The notes below the pieces were generated by a model, which was not told the origin of the DNA, searched no databases, and saw only the letters and a list, made by a program, of their open reading frames with translations. Of a stretch of 64,000 nucleotides of DNA, positions 36,557 to 46,321 are shown one piece after another (within the stretch, counting starts at the first letter, position 1; the number at the start of each line of letters is the position of its first letter). The DNA lies in the NCBI RefSeq assembly GCF_042680565.1, contig NZ_JBHUEJ010000036.1, positions 310,001 through 374,000 on the forward strand, written 5' to 3'. A program made the position numbers and the translations under genes. This stretch comes from Ottowia flava. Lineage in GTDB: Bacteria > Pseudomonadota > Gammaproteobacteria > Burkholderiales > Burkholderiaceae_C.

Positions 36557-36709
36557 TTAGAACAAGGTGTAGATGAAGGGCGCGATGGCCGAGCCCTGCC
36601 CCAACACGACCAAGGCGCCGAGCATCAGCAGGATGGCCAACACCGGAATCAAGGCGTAGCGCTTGTGCGCCTTGAAAAACAAGACCAACTCTTTGATCAA
36701 TTCCAACAT
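36557..36709 (-). CDS. DUF5989-type 50-residue membrane peptide
   Basis: A small gene: 50 residues with one membrane helix (YALIPVLAILLMLGALVVLG) after a charged N-terminal helix (MLELIKELVLFFKAHKR), ending SAIAPFIYTLF. This end and length match the DUF5989 family, which is repeatedly found next to SxtJ-like and carbamoyltransferase genes. The ATG overlaps the SxtJ-like stop (TGATG), showing tight coupling. Function unknown; it may assemble with the SxtJ-like protein in the membrane. Confidence 0.85.
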   Translation of the reverse strand: MLELIKELVLFFKAHKRYALIPVLAILLMLGALVVLGQGSAIAPFIYTLF

Positions 36710-37122
36710 CAGAACTGCCGCTCCATATGATCGTCTGCCCTTGCCGACTTGGGCACCCGGTAAGTTTGGACGTCCTCACGCCAGCCTTTGGTGAGCGTGT
36801 CCTTGCCAATCAGCCTGAGAACGACGCCCAGCGGAGTGAAGATGAGCCAGTAGGCCAGGCCAAGGATGATCGTCGTGTTGATCTTGCCCAGCACGCCGCC
36901 GACCTTCATCCAGGCGATGTAGACCCCCTTCAGTGCCGCCGGCCATACCACGGCGAACGCAGCGAAGGCGCCGCCAACCCACCAGGGCCAAGGCCGGAAA
37001 CGACCAGACCACAGCCAGGGCAGAAGCAGCCCAAAGATCGCAATCACCATCACCGCCATGATCAAGCCGAACTTGCGCAGTTCGGCCTTGCTGACGTTCT
37101 TCAACACCGACATGTCCAACAT
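36709..37122 (-). CDS. SxtJ-like membrane protein
   Basis: A 137-residue protein with three membrane helices (FGLIMAVMVIAIFGLLLPWL, WWVGGAFAAFAVVWPAALKG and INTTIILGLAYWLIFTPLGV) and a basic end (GKDTLTKGWREDVQTYRVPK). It resembles the SxtJ family, named from saxitoxin clusters but widespread in glycan loci and of unknown function. ATG at 37122 has AGGA seven bases upstream. It begins 11 bases after the carbamoyltransferase stop. Confidence 0.85.
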   Translation of the reverse strand: MLDMSVLKNVSKAELRKFGLIMAVMVIAIFGLLLPWLWSGRFRPWPWWVGGAFAAFAVVWPAALKGVYIAWMKVGGVLGKINTTIILGLAYWLIFTPLGVVLRLIGKDTLTKGWREDVQTYRVPKSARADDHMERQF

Positions 37123-37133
37123 AGCCAGTCCTT

Positions 37134-38969
37134 TCAATCCAGCGCCAGTGCGCCCATTTCGCGGCCAACGGCATCCGCGTCCTGCGACGATTTGGACAGC
37201 AGGATATTGCCGATGACCAGGTGGTCCATGTTGGTACCCATGAAGCACCGAAAAGCGTCTTGCGGCGTGCACACGATGGGTTCACCGCGCACGTTGAACG
37301 AGGTGTTGACCAGCACAGGGCACCCGGTTTGCTGCTCAAACGCCCGCAGCAGCCGGTAGAACTGGGGGTTCTGCTCCTTGTTCACTGTCTGGACGCGCGC
37401 CGAATAGTCCACATGGGTCACCGCTGGAATGGAGGATCGCACCTGGTGCAACTGCTCCAACCCTGAGGCCGCGACTTCCGGGTGCAGTTGCAGGCGCGCC
37501 TGCACTTGTGCCACCAGGAGCATGTAGGGGCTGGCGTGGTCCAGGTCGAAAAACTCCGAGACGCGCTCTTGCAGCACGGCCGGCGCAAACGGCCGAAAAG
37601 ATTCGCGGAATTTGATCTTCAAATTGAGTTGCGACTGCATGGCAGTCGAACGCGGATCGGCCAGGATGGAGCGCGCGCCCAGCGCGCGGGGGCCGAACTC
37701 CATGCGGTTCTGAAACCAGCCCACAACCTGCTCATTGGCCAGCAGTGCGGCCACCCGCGGGTAAAGGTCCGCCTCATCCAGAACTTCGTACCGCGCGCCC
37801 AGCCCATCCAGGGCAAGGCGCACCTCGGCCTCACCGAACGTCGGCCCCAGCAGCGCGCCCTGCATGCGGTCTGCTGGCCCAGCAGGCGCTCGCGGCTGCG
37901 CGCGGTATTTGTGGTGCACGACGCAGGCGGCGCCGAGTGCTCCTCCTGCATCCCCGGCGGCTGGCTGGATCCATATGTCCGAAAAAACGCCTTCACGCAG
38001 CAAGCGGCCGTTGGCCACACAGTTCAGTGCCACACCGCCCGCCATGCACAGGTTCTGAGCCCCGGTTTCCTGTTGCAAACCCTTGGCCAGCTTCAGGACA
38101 ATTTCTTCGGTCACGACCTGGATGGACGCTGCGATGTCCATGTCGCGCTGGGTCGGTACCGATTCTCCGGCCCGCGGCGCACCCTCGAACAGGTCGGCGA
38201 AGGCCTGGTTGGTCATGCGCAGGCCGGTGCAGTAGTCGAAGTACTGGAGGTTCAACCTGAAGGTTCCGTCCGGCTTGACGTCGACCAGGTTGTCCAGAAT
38301 CTTGTTGACGTAGGTCGGCTGGCCATAGGGCGCCAGGCCCATCAGCTTGTATTCGCCCGAATTGACCTTGAACCCGAGGTAGTAGGTGAACGCTGAATAC
38401 AGCAGTCCCAAGGAGTGCGGGAAGTTGATCTGCCAGAGCGGGGTCAGCTTCGCGCCATCGCCCATCCAGGCTGAAGTGGTCGCCCATTCGCCCACGCCGT
38501 CCAGACAAAGCACCGCCGCCCGATCAAACGGACTGGGATAAAACGCGGAGGCGGCGTGCGATTCGTGGTGCTCGGCGAAGAGAATGGGCGGCAACTCGGA
38601 TTCGCTGCACGCCAGCAGTGCGGCCAGTTCCTGCCGCAAGGTCTTTTTCAAGTAAAGCTTTTCCTTGAGCCAAACCGGCATCGCCTTGACGAACGAGCCA
38701 AAGCCCCTGGGCGCGTAGCTGAGGTAGGTGTCGATCAGCCGCTCGAATTTCAGGATTGGCTTGTCGTAGAAAACGATGGAGTCCAGGCTGCTTTTATCCA
38801 CTTTGCCTTCGGTAAGGCAATAGCGAATCGCATTGACGGGGAACCGCTCATCGTGTTTTTTTCGGCTGAACCGCTCCTCTTGCGCAGCCGCCACCACTTC
38901 ACCCCCGCGCAGCAACGCGGCGGCACTGTCATGGTAATAGGCCGATATACCCAATATATTCATAGACAT
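37134..38969 (-). CDS. NodU/CmcH-family carbamoyltransferase
   Basis: A 611-residue O-carbamoyltransferase of the NodU/TobZ/CmcH type, expected to use carbamoyl phosphate and ATP to carbamoylate a hydroxyl of a sugar or small molecule. The N-terminal Kae1-like domain has NILGISAYYHDSAAALLRGG, the metal histidines in FAEHHESHAASAFYPSPF and a glycine loop; the C-terminal YrdC-like domain has QNRMEFGPRALGARSILADP and NTSFNVRGEPIVC. No polyketide or nonribosomal synthetase is nearby, which favours a glycan acceptor. ATG at 38963 is an alternative start. Confidence 0.93.
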   Translation of the reverse strand: MSMNILGISAYYHDSAAALLRGGEVVAAAQEERFSRKKHDERFPVNAIRYCLTEGKVDKSSLDSIVFYDKPILKFERLIDTYLSYAPRGFGSFVKAMPVWLKEKLYLKKTLRQELAALLACSESELPPILFAEHHESHAASAFYPSPFDRAAVLCLDGVGEWATTSAWMGDGAKLTPLWQINFPHSLGLLYSAFTYYLGFKVNSGEYKLMGLAPYGQPTYVNKILDNLVDVKPDGTFRLNLQYFDYCTGLRMTNQAFADLFEGAPRAGESVPTQRDMDIAASIQVVTEEIVLKLAKGLQQETGAQNLCMAGGVALNCVANGRLLREGVFSDIWIQPAAGDAGGALGAACVVHHKYRAQPRAPAGPADRMQGALLGPTFGEAEVRLALDGLGARYEVLDEADLYPRVAALLANEQVVGWFQNRMEFGPRALGARSILADPRSTAMQSQLNLKIKFRESFRPFAPAVLQERVSEFFDLDHASPYMLLVAQVQARLQLHPEVAASGLEQLHQVRSSIPAVTHVDYSARVQTVNKEQNPQFYRLLRAFEQQTGCPVLVNTSFNVRGEPIVCTPQDAFRCFMGTNMDHLVIGNILLSKSSQDADAVGREMGALALD

Positions 38970-39023
38970 CTACCGATTACCGCGAAAGCCCGACCCTGAT
39001 TTTTTTGAATGGACATCGGGCAC

Positions 39024-40070
39024 CTACTGGTCAGCGATCCAATGGCCGCGCTCGCTCCCCGCGCCGGATGATTCAGGCTTCAAGGCGCGAAAAAACCTTT
39101 CCCCCAAAATCGCCTGACTGCGCTCGTTGAAGTGGTTCGCGCCCGCGGTCATGTGCTCGACAAAGTCGTCTGTATTGATCAATTTGACCCGCGAGACCGT
39201 CCGACTGATTTTTTCTTGAGCCCTTCGCACCGTCTCCGCAAAGGACCAGCTTGGATTTCTTTGCGTACGCGTCATGACAAACGGCACGTCGCGCACCTTG
39301 CTGCACCCCATCTTGAACAAATCCGCACGAATCCTTGTGATGAACCGATCGAGGTTTTTCCGATAGGCGGCGGCATACACCGGGCTGCTGGCGTCAGACT
39401 CGCCTTGGACAAAAAACAGGGCGCCCACAGTCAATCGGACCTTGTCGGCCTTGGCGCGCTGAGCATCCACCACCATCTTCAACAACTCACCATACAAATG
39501 TCCGCCTGGCAGCCACCCGTCATGACCATCAATATCGGCCAGCGCTGTGTTGGCGACCGCCAATTTCAAAATATATTGCGTCCCAGGCGACTTGGCACTC
39601 AGATAATGCGCCAGATATATTTCAGGGCCAAAAAGATCATCTACCGAAGTGTCGGCCGGGAAATACTGCTCATTGCCGACCACGTTCTTGAAGCCGAAGC
39701 CAGGTTTCGTCGGGTGCCACTGTGCGAACCGGCTCCACGCTACATCTTGAGATTGTGTGGGATCGTCACGCCCTGCGACGCCGTCAGGCGCTCCACGGAT
39801 GCCATAGATTTGGACGTTGGGGTAGACGGTCTCGGGTGTGACCAAATCTTTGGCCGGAGGTGTGACATCCTTGACCGATGCCAGCCCGACGGCATTCGAC
39901 TGTCCAAGGATGATGTACAGATTTCCCGTTGGCGATGTGCGGTTGCTGGCGGCTTCCGCGCACGTCGACTGCGCATGAACCATGGAATACCCCAGCAGCA
40001 GCGTGACCATGAAAATGAATGTTCGCGTTCGCTCTGACGGGAGCCGCTGGGCGCAGATGCTCGGGCACAT
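39024..40070 (-). CDS. SASA-domain (sialate O-acetylesterase-like) carbohydrate esterase
   Basis: A 348-residue secreted esterase. A signal peptide (FIFMVTLLLGYSMVHAQ) precedes a SASA domain with the catalytic Ser in LGQSNAVGL, the FVQGESDAS block, and a C-terminal ANHFNERSQ that can supply the His. Related enzymes remove acetyl groups from sugars, including xylan and sialate. DNA here is visibly less GC-rich than in the flanking his genes, suggesting recent gain. It is the first gene after hisD (44 bases) and lies 54 bases before the carbamoyltransferase. Confidence 0.82.
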   Translation of the reverse strand: MCPSICAQRLPSERTRTFIFMVTLLLGYSMVHAQSTCAEAASNRTSPTGNLYIILGQSNAVGLASVKDVTPPAKDLVTPETVYPNVQIYGIRGAPDGVAGRDDPTQSQDVAWSRFAQWHPTKPGFGFKNVVGNEQYFPADTSVDDLFGPEIYLAHYLSAKSPGTQYILKLAVANTALADIDGHDGWLPGGHLYGELLKMVVDAQRAKADKVRLTVGALFFVQGESDASSPVYAAAYRKNLDRFITRIRADLFKMGCSKVRDVPFVMTRTQRNPSWSFAETVRRAQEKISRTVSRVKLINTDDFVEHMTAGANHFNERSQAILGERFFRALKPESSGAGSERGHWIADQ

Positions 40071-40114
40071 CTTAGTGATACGACGATTGGTATGCGGGGC
40101 GGTGCGTGGTCGAT

Positions 40115-41482
40115 TCAGCGCTTCAGCCGCATCTCCGCCGCGCCCGCGTGCGCCTGCAGCCCTTCGCCGTGGGCGAGTACGCTGGCGATGCGGCCGAGTT
40201 GCTGAGCGCCCTGTTCGCTGACCTCAATCAGGCTGCTGCGCTTCTGGAAGTCGTAGACCGACAGCGGGCCGGAGAAGCGCGCCGTGCCGCTGGTGGGCAG
40301 CACGTGGTTGGGGCCGGCGCAGTAGTCGCCCAGGCTTTCGCTGGTGAAGGCGCCCAGGAAGATGGCGCCGGCGTGCTTGAGCAGCGGCTCCCAGCGGTGC
40401 GGCTCGCTGCTGCTGACTTCGAGGTGCTCAGGCGCGATGCGGTTGCTGATGGCGCAGGCCTCTTCCATGCTGCGGGTGTGAATCAATGCGCCGCGGCCGT
40501 TTAGGCTCTTGGCAATGATCTCGGCGCGCGGCAGCGTGAGCAGCAGGCGATTGATCTCGCGCTGCACCGCGTCGATGTAGGCGGCGTCGGGGCACAGCAG
40601 GATGGACTGCGCCAGCTCGTCGTGCTCGGCCTGGCTGAACAAGTCCATGGCGACCCAGTCAGGGCGCGTGCTGCCGTCGGCCAGCACCAAGATTTCGCTC
40701 GGGCCCGCGATCATGTCGATGCCGACGGTGCCGAACACGCGCTTCTTGGCGCTGGCAACGTAGGCGTTACCGGGGCCGGTGATCTTGTCGACCTTGGGCA
40801 CGCTGGCGGTGCCGTAGGCCAGCGCCGCCACGGCCTGCGCACCGCCAATGGTGAAGGCCCGCGTAACGCCCGCCACGTGGGCGGCGGCCAGGACCAGTTC
40901 GTTGCGCTCGCCCCGCGTGGCCGTGGCGTCTCCCGTGCCGCCCGTGGCCACACTGCCGCGCACGGGCGTGGGCACGACCATGATGATCTCCTGCACACCC
41001 GCCACATGTGCGGGGATGGCGTTCATCAGCAGGCTGGACGGGTACGCCGCTTTGCCCCCCGGCACGTAAATGCCCACGCGGTCCAGCGGCGTGATCTTCT
41101 GGCCCAACAGCGTGCCGTCCTCATCGCGGTAGGTGGCGGTAGCGCCACCCTGGGTCTTCTGCCATTCGTGGTAGCGGCGAATGCGCGCCGCGGCTTGGGT
41201 GAGGGCCTCACGCTGCTCGACGGGCAGGGCGTCAAAGGCCGCCTTCAGCTCGGCGGCATTCAACTCCAGCGCCGAGAGCGAATCCACCTTCAGACCGTCG
41301 AAGCGCACGGTGTACTCCAGCACCGCCGCGTCACCGCGTGCGCGCACGTCGGCCAGGATGTCCCGCACCCGGCCTTCGATGGCGTCGTCTTGCTCCGCGC
41401 TCCAATGCAGACGCTCCGTAAAGCGGGCGTCGAAATCAGGCTGCGTGGTGGCAAGGCGCAAAGGCGCGGCGGTCAAGGTCAT
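40115..41482 (-). CDS. hisD: Histidinol dehydrogenase
   Basis: Zinc, NAD-dependent oxidation of histidinol to histidine, the last two steps. The 455-residue protein has VDKITGPGNAYVASAKKRVF, the zinc ligands and catalytic His in AQAEHDELAQS, PEHLEV and CAGPNHVLPTSGTARFSG. Length is slightly above the 430 average because of an insert with Thr/Gly at about 190. Follows hisG after a 263-base gap containing a repeat; hisC, its usual next gene, is displaced by the island. Confidence 0.96.
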   Translation of the reverse strand: MTLTAAPLRLATTQPDFDARFTERLHWSAEQDDAIEGRVRDILADVRARGDAAVLEYTVRFDGLKVDSLSALELNAAELKAAFDALPVEQREALTQAAARIRRYHEWQKTQGGATATYRDEDGTLLGQKITPLDRVGIYVPGGKAAYPSSLLMNAIPAHVAGVQEIIMVVPTPVRGSVATGGTGDATATRGERNELVLAAAHVAGVTRAFTIGGAQAVAALAYGTASVPKVDKITGPGNAYVASAKKRVFGTVGIDMIAGPSEILVLADGSTRPDWVAMDLFSQAEHDELAQSILLCPDAAYIDAVQREINRLLLTLPRAEIIAKSLNGRGALIHTRSMEEACAISNRIAPEHLEVSSSEPHRWEPLLKHAGAIFLGAFTSESLGDYCAGPNHVLPTSGTARFSGPLSVYDFQKRSSLIEVSEQGAQQLGRIASVLAHGEGLQAHAGAAEMRLKR

Positions 41483-41700
41483 GGTGGGGTGGCACGGTCG
41501 TTGCTGCGGTGCGCTTCAACGCCGCGCGCCTGCGTGGCTGAACGGAAACCGTTCATTGTCGCATCGGCACGGGTCGCCAGTCAGCGTGCGAGGCCCAGAT
41601 TTGACGACACTTCGCCAGGAACAACTCCGTGGCGGAGGCGCACGCCGCCGCGCGCTGCGTTCAAAATGGTATTGGCCGGCGTGCACAGCCACGCCATTTG

Positions 41701-41755
41701 AATCAAAAAAGCCTGAAACGCCCGCCAGTCGGGCGCAGCCAGCTATCAATTATTG
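41701..41755 (-). repeat. Dispersed TAGCTG-TGCGCA repeat, copy 9
   Basis: Reverse copy: TCAAAAAAGCCTGAAACGC, GCGCAGCCAGCTATCAATTA. The hisG stop codon TGA is part of its GATAG stem. The remainder of the hisG-hisD gap (41483-41700) shows no gene. Confidence 0.6.
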
Positions 41756-42398
41756 AGCTCTTCGGGCACCGCTACCGCGCGCGCGAACGCGTCGATGATG
41801 TGGCGCAGAGCGGCCGTCTTGAGCTTGAGCGCCGCCTGGTTGACGACCAGGCGCGAGCTGATGTCCATGATGTGCTCGACCTCGATCAGGTTGTTGGCCT
41901 TCAGTGTCTTGCCCGTGGACACCAGATCGACGATGGCGTCGGCCATGCCCGTCAGCGGCGCCAGCTCCATGCTGCCGTAGAGCTTGATGAGGTCGACGTG
42001 CACGCCCTTCTCGGCGAAGAACTGCCGGGCGATGTGCGTGTACTTGGTGGCCACCGTGATGCGGCTGCCCTGGCGCACGGCGCGCGCATAGTCAAAGCCG
42101 ACGGGCGCCGCCACGGCCATGTGGCACTTGGCGATCTGCAGGTCGAGCGGCTGGTACAGGCCCGCGCCGCCGTGCTCCAGCAGCACGTCGCGCCCGGTCA
42201 CGCCGATATCGGCACCGCCGTATTCGACGTAGGTGGGTACGTCGGTTGCGCGCACCAGCACCACGCGCACCTCAGGCTGGTTGGTGGGCAGGATGAGCTT
42301 GCGCGACTTCTCCGGGTCTTCCAGCACCTCAATGCCCGCCCCGGCCAGCAGCGGCAGCGTTTCGTCGAAGATGCGGCCTTTGGACAGGGCAAGCGTGA

Positions 42399-42402
<4 letters not shown>
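41746..42402 (-). CDS. hisG: ATP phosphoribosyltransferase, short form
   Basis: Commits ATP and PRPP to histidine synthesis. The 218-residue short form lacks the C-terminal regulatory domain and normally needs HisZ, which is not in this window. It shows ITLALSKGRIFDETLPLL, GADIGVTGRDVLLE, VATKYTHIARQFF and the DLVSTGKTLKANNLIEVE phosphate loop. ATG overlaps the murA stop (four bases). Confidence 0.95.
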
Positions 42403-43703
<1,301 letters not shown>

Positions 43704-43720
43704 CGGGCTGGAGGAATAAG

Positions 43721-43780
43721 TGTCAAATAGGGCTGCAGCGCTACATGAATCAGCGCAAGCAGCTACTTTTCAATAGCAAA
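43721..43780 (-). repeat. Dispersed TAGCTG-TGCGCA repeat, copy 10
   Basis: Reverse copy: GTCAAATAGGGCTGCAGCGC, ATCAGCGCAAGCAGC, then the hairpin GCTA-cttttcaa-TAGC. Lies between murA and the BolA gene. Confidence 0.7.
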
Positions 43781-43786
43781 CAATGA

Positions 43787-44026
43787 TCAGGACTGCGCGG
43801 CCCACTCGCCGGGCGTGAAGGTTTTCATGGACAGCGCATGCACCTCGTCCGTCTTCATGCGCTCGCCCAGCGTCGCATACACGCGCTGGTGGCGCGCGAT
43901 CGGCCGCTTGCCCTCGAACTCGGGCGAGACGATGGTTGCAAACCAGTGGCGGCCATCGCCTTCGAGTTCGATGTGCTCGCACACCAGGCCGCTGGCGATG
44001 AGTTGTTTGAGTTGGTCAGCAGTCAT
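43787..44026 (-). CDS. BolA/IbaG-family protein
   Basis: A 79-residue protein of the BolA fold, which partners monothiol glutaredoxins in iron-sulfur handling. Conserved features are GDGRHWFATIVSPEFEGK and RHQRVYATLGERMKTDEVHA, with the invariant His. ATG at 44026 gives the usual N terminus (MTADQLKQLIASG); the upstream extension is rejected. IbaG-type genes between mla genes and murA are conserved from E. coli to betaproteobacteria. Confidence 0.92.
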   Translation of the reverse strand: MTADQLKQLIASGLVCEHIELEGDGRHWFATIVSPEFEGKRPIARHQRVYATLGERMKTDEVHALSMKTFTPGEWAAQS

Positions 44027-44081
44027 CGGTGATTCCTGGGTCGGTCCGGAGGCGAACAAATGGTTCGACACCGTAATTTCA

Positions 44082-44957
44082 TCAATTGCGCAGCTTGTAG
44101 CCGGTTTGCAGAAGGCGCAGCGTCAGCGCCGACACCGCAACGAAGGCACCGCCGGCAATGGCCAGGCTGAGCCAGGGCGACACGTCGCTCACGCCGAAGA
44201 AGCCATAGCGAAAGCCGTCGATCATGTAGAAGAACGGGTTGAGGTGGCTGAGCGTCTGCCACACGCTCGGCAGCGAATGAATCGAATAGAACACGCCTGC
44301 TAGAAACGTCATGGGCATGACGATGAAGTTCTGGAACACAGCCATCTGATCGAACTTGTCGGCCCACAACCCAGCCAGCAACCCCAGCACACCCATGAGG
44401 CCCGCGCCCAGCAGAGCGAACGCCAGAATCCACCAGGGCGCGGCTGCCTGCGGCGGTGCGTAGAAGAGCGTGATCACGTACACGCCCAGCCCCACCAGCA
44501 ACCCGCGCGCGAGGGCCGCGCCGACATACGCGACGAACCATTGCCACGCGGACAGCGGCGTGAGCAACGTGAACACCAGATTACCCATGATCTTGCTCTG
44601 GACCAAGCTGGAAGCGCTGTTGGCAAACGCGTTCTGCAGCATGCTCATCATCACCAGACCAGGCACCAGAAAGGCCACGTAGCTGACGCCCGGATAGACC
44701 TGAACCCGGTCGCTCAGCACGTGGCCGAAGATCAGCAGGTAGAGCACGGCCGTCAGCACCGGCGCAGCGATGGTCTGAAAGGCCACCCGCCAAAAGCGCA
44801 GGACCTCTTTCTTCAACAGCATCTTCCACCCGTCGTTCGGCGCCGCCAGCGCATGCAGGCGCCGGGGTGCCGAAGCAACGGCTTCGGACTTGGGTGCACG
44901 GGTTTCGCGCATGGGCGACTCCGTCGAGCCGGGGTCAAGTACCTGCGAGGCCCTCAT
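44082..44957 (-). CDS. ABC-2 type transporter permease
   Basis: A 291-residue permease with six membrane helices and the ABC-2 signature region (LNPFFYMIDGFRYGFFG). It resembles YadH/NodJ-type exporters. The start overlaps the stop of the ATPase gene (ATGA), so they are coupled and form one exporter. Together they lie at the end of the mla group as in related genomes; the substrate is unknown, with drugs, lipids or polysaccharide as options. Confidence 0.9.
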   Translation of the reverse strand: MRASQVLDPGSTESPMRETRAPKSEAVASAPRRLHALAAPNDGWKMLLKKEVLRFWRVAFQTIAAPVLTAVLYLLIFGHVLSDRVQVYPGVSYVAFLVPGLVMMSMLQNAFANSASSLVQSKIMGNLVFTLLTPLSAWQWFVAYVGAALARGLLVGLGVYVITLFYAPPQAAAPWWILAFALLGAGLMGVLGLLAGLWADKFDQMAVFQNFIVMPMTFLAGVFYSIHSLPSVWQTLSHLNPFFYMIDGFRYGFFGVSDVSPWLSLAIAGGAFVAVSALTLRLLQTGYKLRN

Positions 44958-45925
44958 GCCTGCACCTCCACGCTGGCTGCCGTGGATCTGGGGTCAACCG
45001 GTGCAGGGGTGGCCGTCCCGTTCATCAGCGCGATGAAGACGTCTTCGAGGTCGGCCTTTCGGATCTCGACATCCTCCACCTTGACGCCGGCCTCCCGCAG
45101 TGCCGCCAGGTGGCGTTCGATCTCCGCCGTATCGTTGGCCGGCAACTCGGCAATGCGCCCGGTAACGCGCGCCAGCGCCGCCAGCGCGGGCGGCAACGGG
45201 TCGTCTGTCTTGAAGTACAGCACGTTGGCCGTGGCGCTGTTCAGCAGCGTGCTGGTGCGCTCCAGCGCAATCACGCGTCCTTGCTTGAGCATGGCCAAAC
45301 GCGAGCACAGCGCCTCCGCCTCCTCGAGGTAATGAGTGGTCAGCAGCACCGTGTGGCCCTGGCGGTTGAGATCGGCCACGAAATGCCAGAGCGTCTGGCG
45401 TAACTCGACGTCCACCCCGGCAGTCGGCTCATCGAGCACGATGACCGGCGGCTTGTGCACCAGCGCCTGCGCCACGAGCACGCGGCGCTTCATGCCGCCA
45501 GACAGCTGGCGCATGTTGGCCTTGGCCTTGTCGGCAAGGCCCAGCCCATGCAGCAATTCGTCGATCCAGACATCGTTGTGGTACAGGCCAAAGTAGCCGG
45601 ACTGGAATACGAGCGCCTCGCGCACGGTGAAGAAGGGATCGAACACCAGTTCCTGCGGCACGACGCCCAAGTGCCGGCGCGCCTGCACGAAATCGGCTTG
45701 AACGTCGAAGCCATGGACCTTGACGCTGCCCGAACTGGGCCGCGCCAAGCCTGCAAGGATGGAAATGAGCGTGGTCTTGCCAGCGCCATTGGGCCCAAGC
45801 AGGCCGAAGAATTCGCCTTCCTCGATATCGAAATTGACTTCGTCGAGCGCCTGCAATGGGCGGGCGCCTGGACGCCGGGCAGCCGGGTAGACCTTGGATA
45901 CAGACTGAAAAGAAATGGCGGGCAT
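44954..45925 (-). CDS. ABC transporter ATP-binding protein
   Basis: ATPase of the exporter with the permease downstream. It has Walker A LLGPNGAGKTTLISI, the Q-loop VVPQELVFDP, signature MRQLSGGMKRRVLVAQALV, Walker B VIVLDEPTAGVD and the switch His in LLTTHYLEEAE. A C-terminal segment of about 80 residues follows the ATPase domain, as in YadG/DrrA-like proteins. ATG at 45925 is chosen over a TTG two codons earlier. 323 residues. Confidence 0.93.
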   Translation of the reverse strand: MPAISFQSVSKVYPAARRPGARPLQALDEVNFDIEEGEFFGLLGPNGAGKTTLISILAGLARPSSGSVKVHGFDVQADFVQARRHLGVVPQELVFDPFFTVREALVFQSGYFGLYHNDVWIDELLHGLGLADKAKANMRQLSGGMKRRVLVAQALVHKPPVIVLDEPTAGVDVELRQTLWHFVADLNRQGHTVLLTTHYLEEAEALCSRLAMLKQGRVIALERTSTLLNSATANVLYFKTDDPLPPALAALARVTGRIAELPANDTAEIERHLAALREAGVKVEDVEIRKADLEDVFIALMNGTATPAPVDPRSTAASVEVQA

Positions 45926-46000
45926 AGGCAACCCACCATTTTACGGGTCTGCGGTTTTTCTGCTCGGCTCCGGCCACGATGGCCTTGCGCCAGGCCGACC

Positions 46001-46309
46001 TCAGTGGCTCGACACGACGGCGCCTGTCGGGTCCGGCACTTCATTCAGGAGCTCTGCCACCCCATAGAGTTGCGCCAGTTCACGCAGGCGCGTCGCCAGA
46101 CCACGCACGGCAAAGCCTTTGCCGTCGTGCAGGGCCTCGCGACGGCATTCCAGCAACACCGCCAGCGCTGACGAGTCAAAGCGCGTCAAGGCAGTGGCAT
46201 CTACCAGCACCAAGTCGGCCTGCGCACTGCGGGCTGCTTCGCGCAGCATGTCCAGACAGGTGTTGGCCTGCACATGAGTCAACTCGGCGGGAAGCACCAG
46301 CATCGCCAT
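46001..46309 (-). CDS. mlaB: STAS-domain protein MlaB
   Basis: Small cytoplasmic component of the Mla phospholipid transporter that binds the ATPase MlaF. The 102-residue STAS domain contains VLVDATALTRFDSSALAVLL, with the Ser expected at the helix N terminus. Lies between mlaC and the ABC-2 pair; a gap of 12 bases separates it from the mlaC stop. Confidence 0.88.
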   Translation of the reverse strand: MAMLVLPAELTHVQANTCLDMLREAARSAQADLVLVDATALTRFDSSALAVLLECRREALHDGKGFAVRGLATRLRELAQLYGVAELLNEVPDPTGAVVSSH

Positions 46310-46321
46310 AGACGAACGGCG

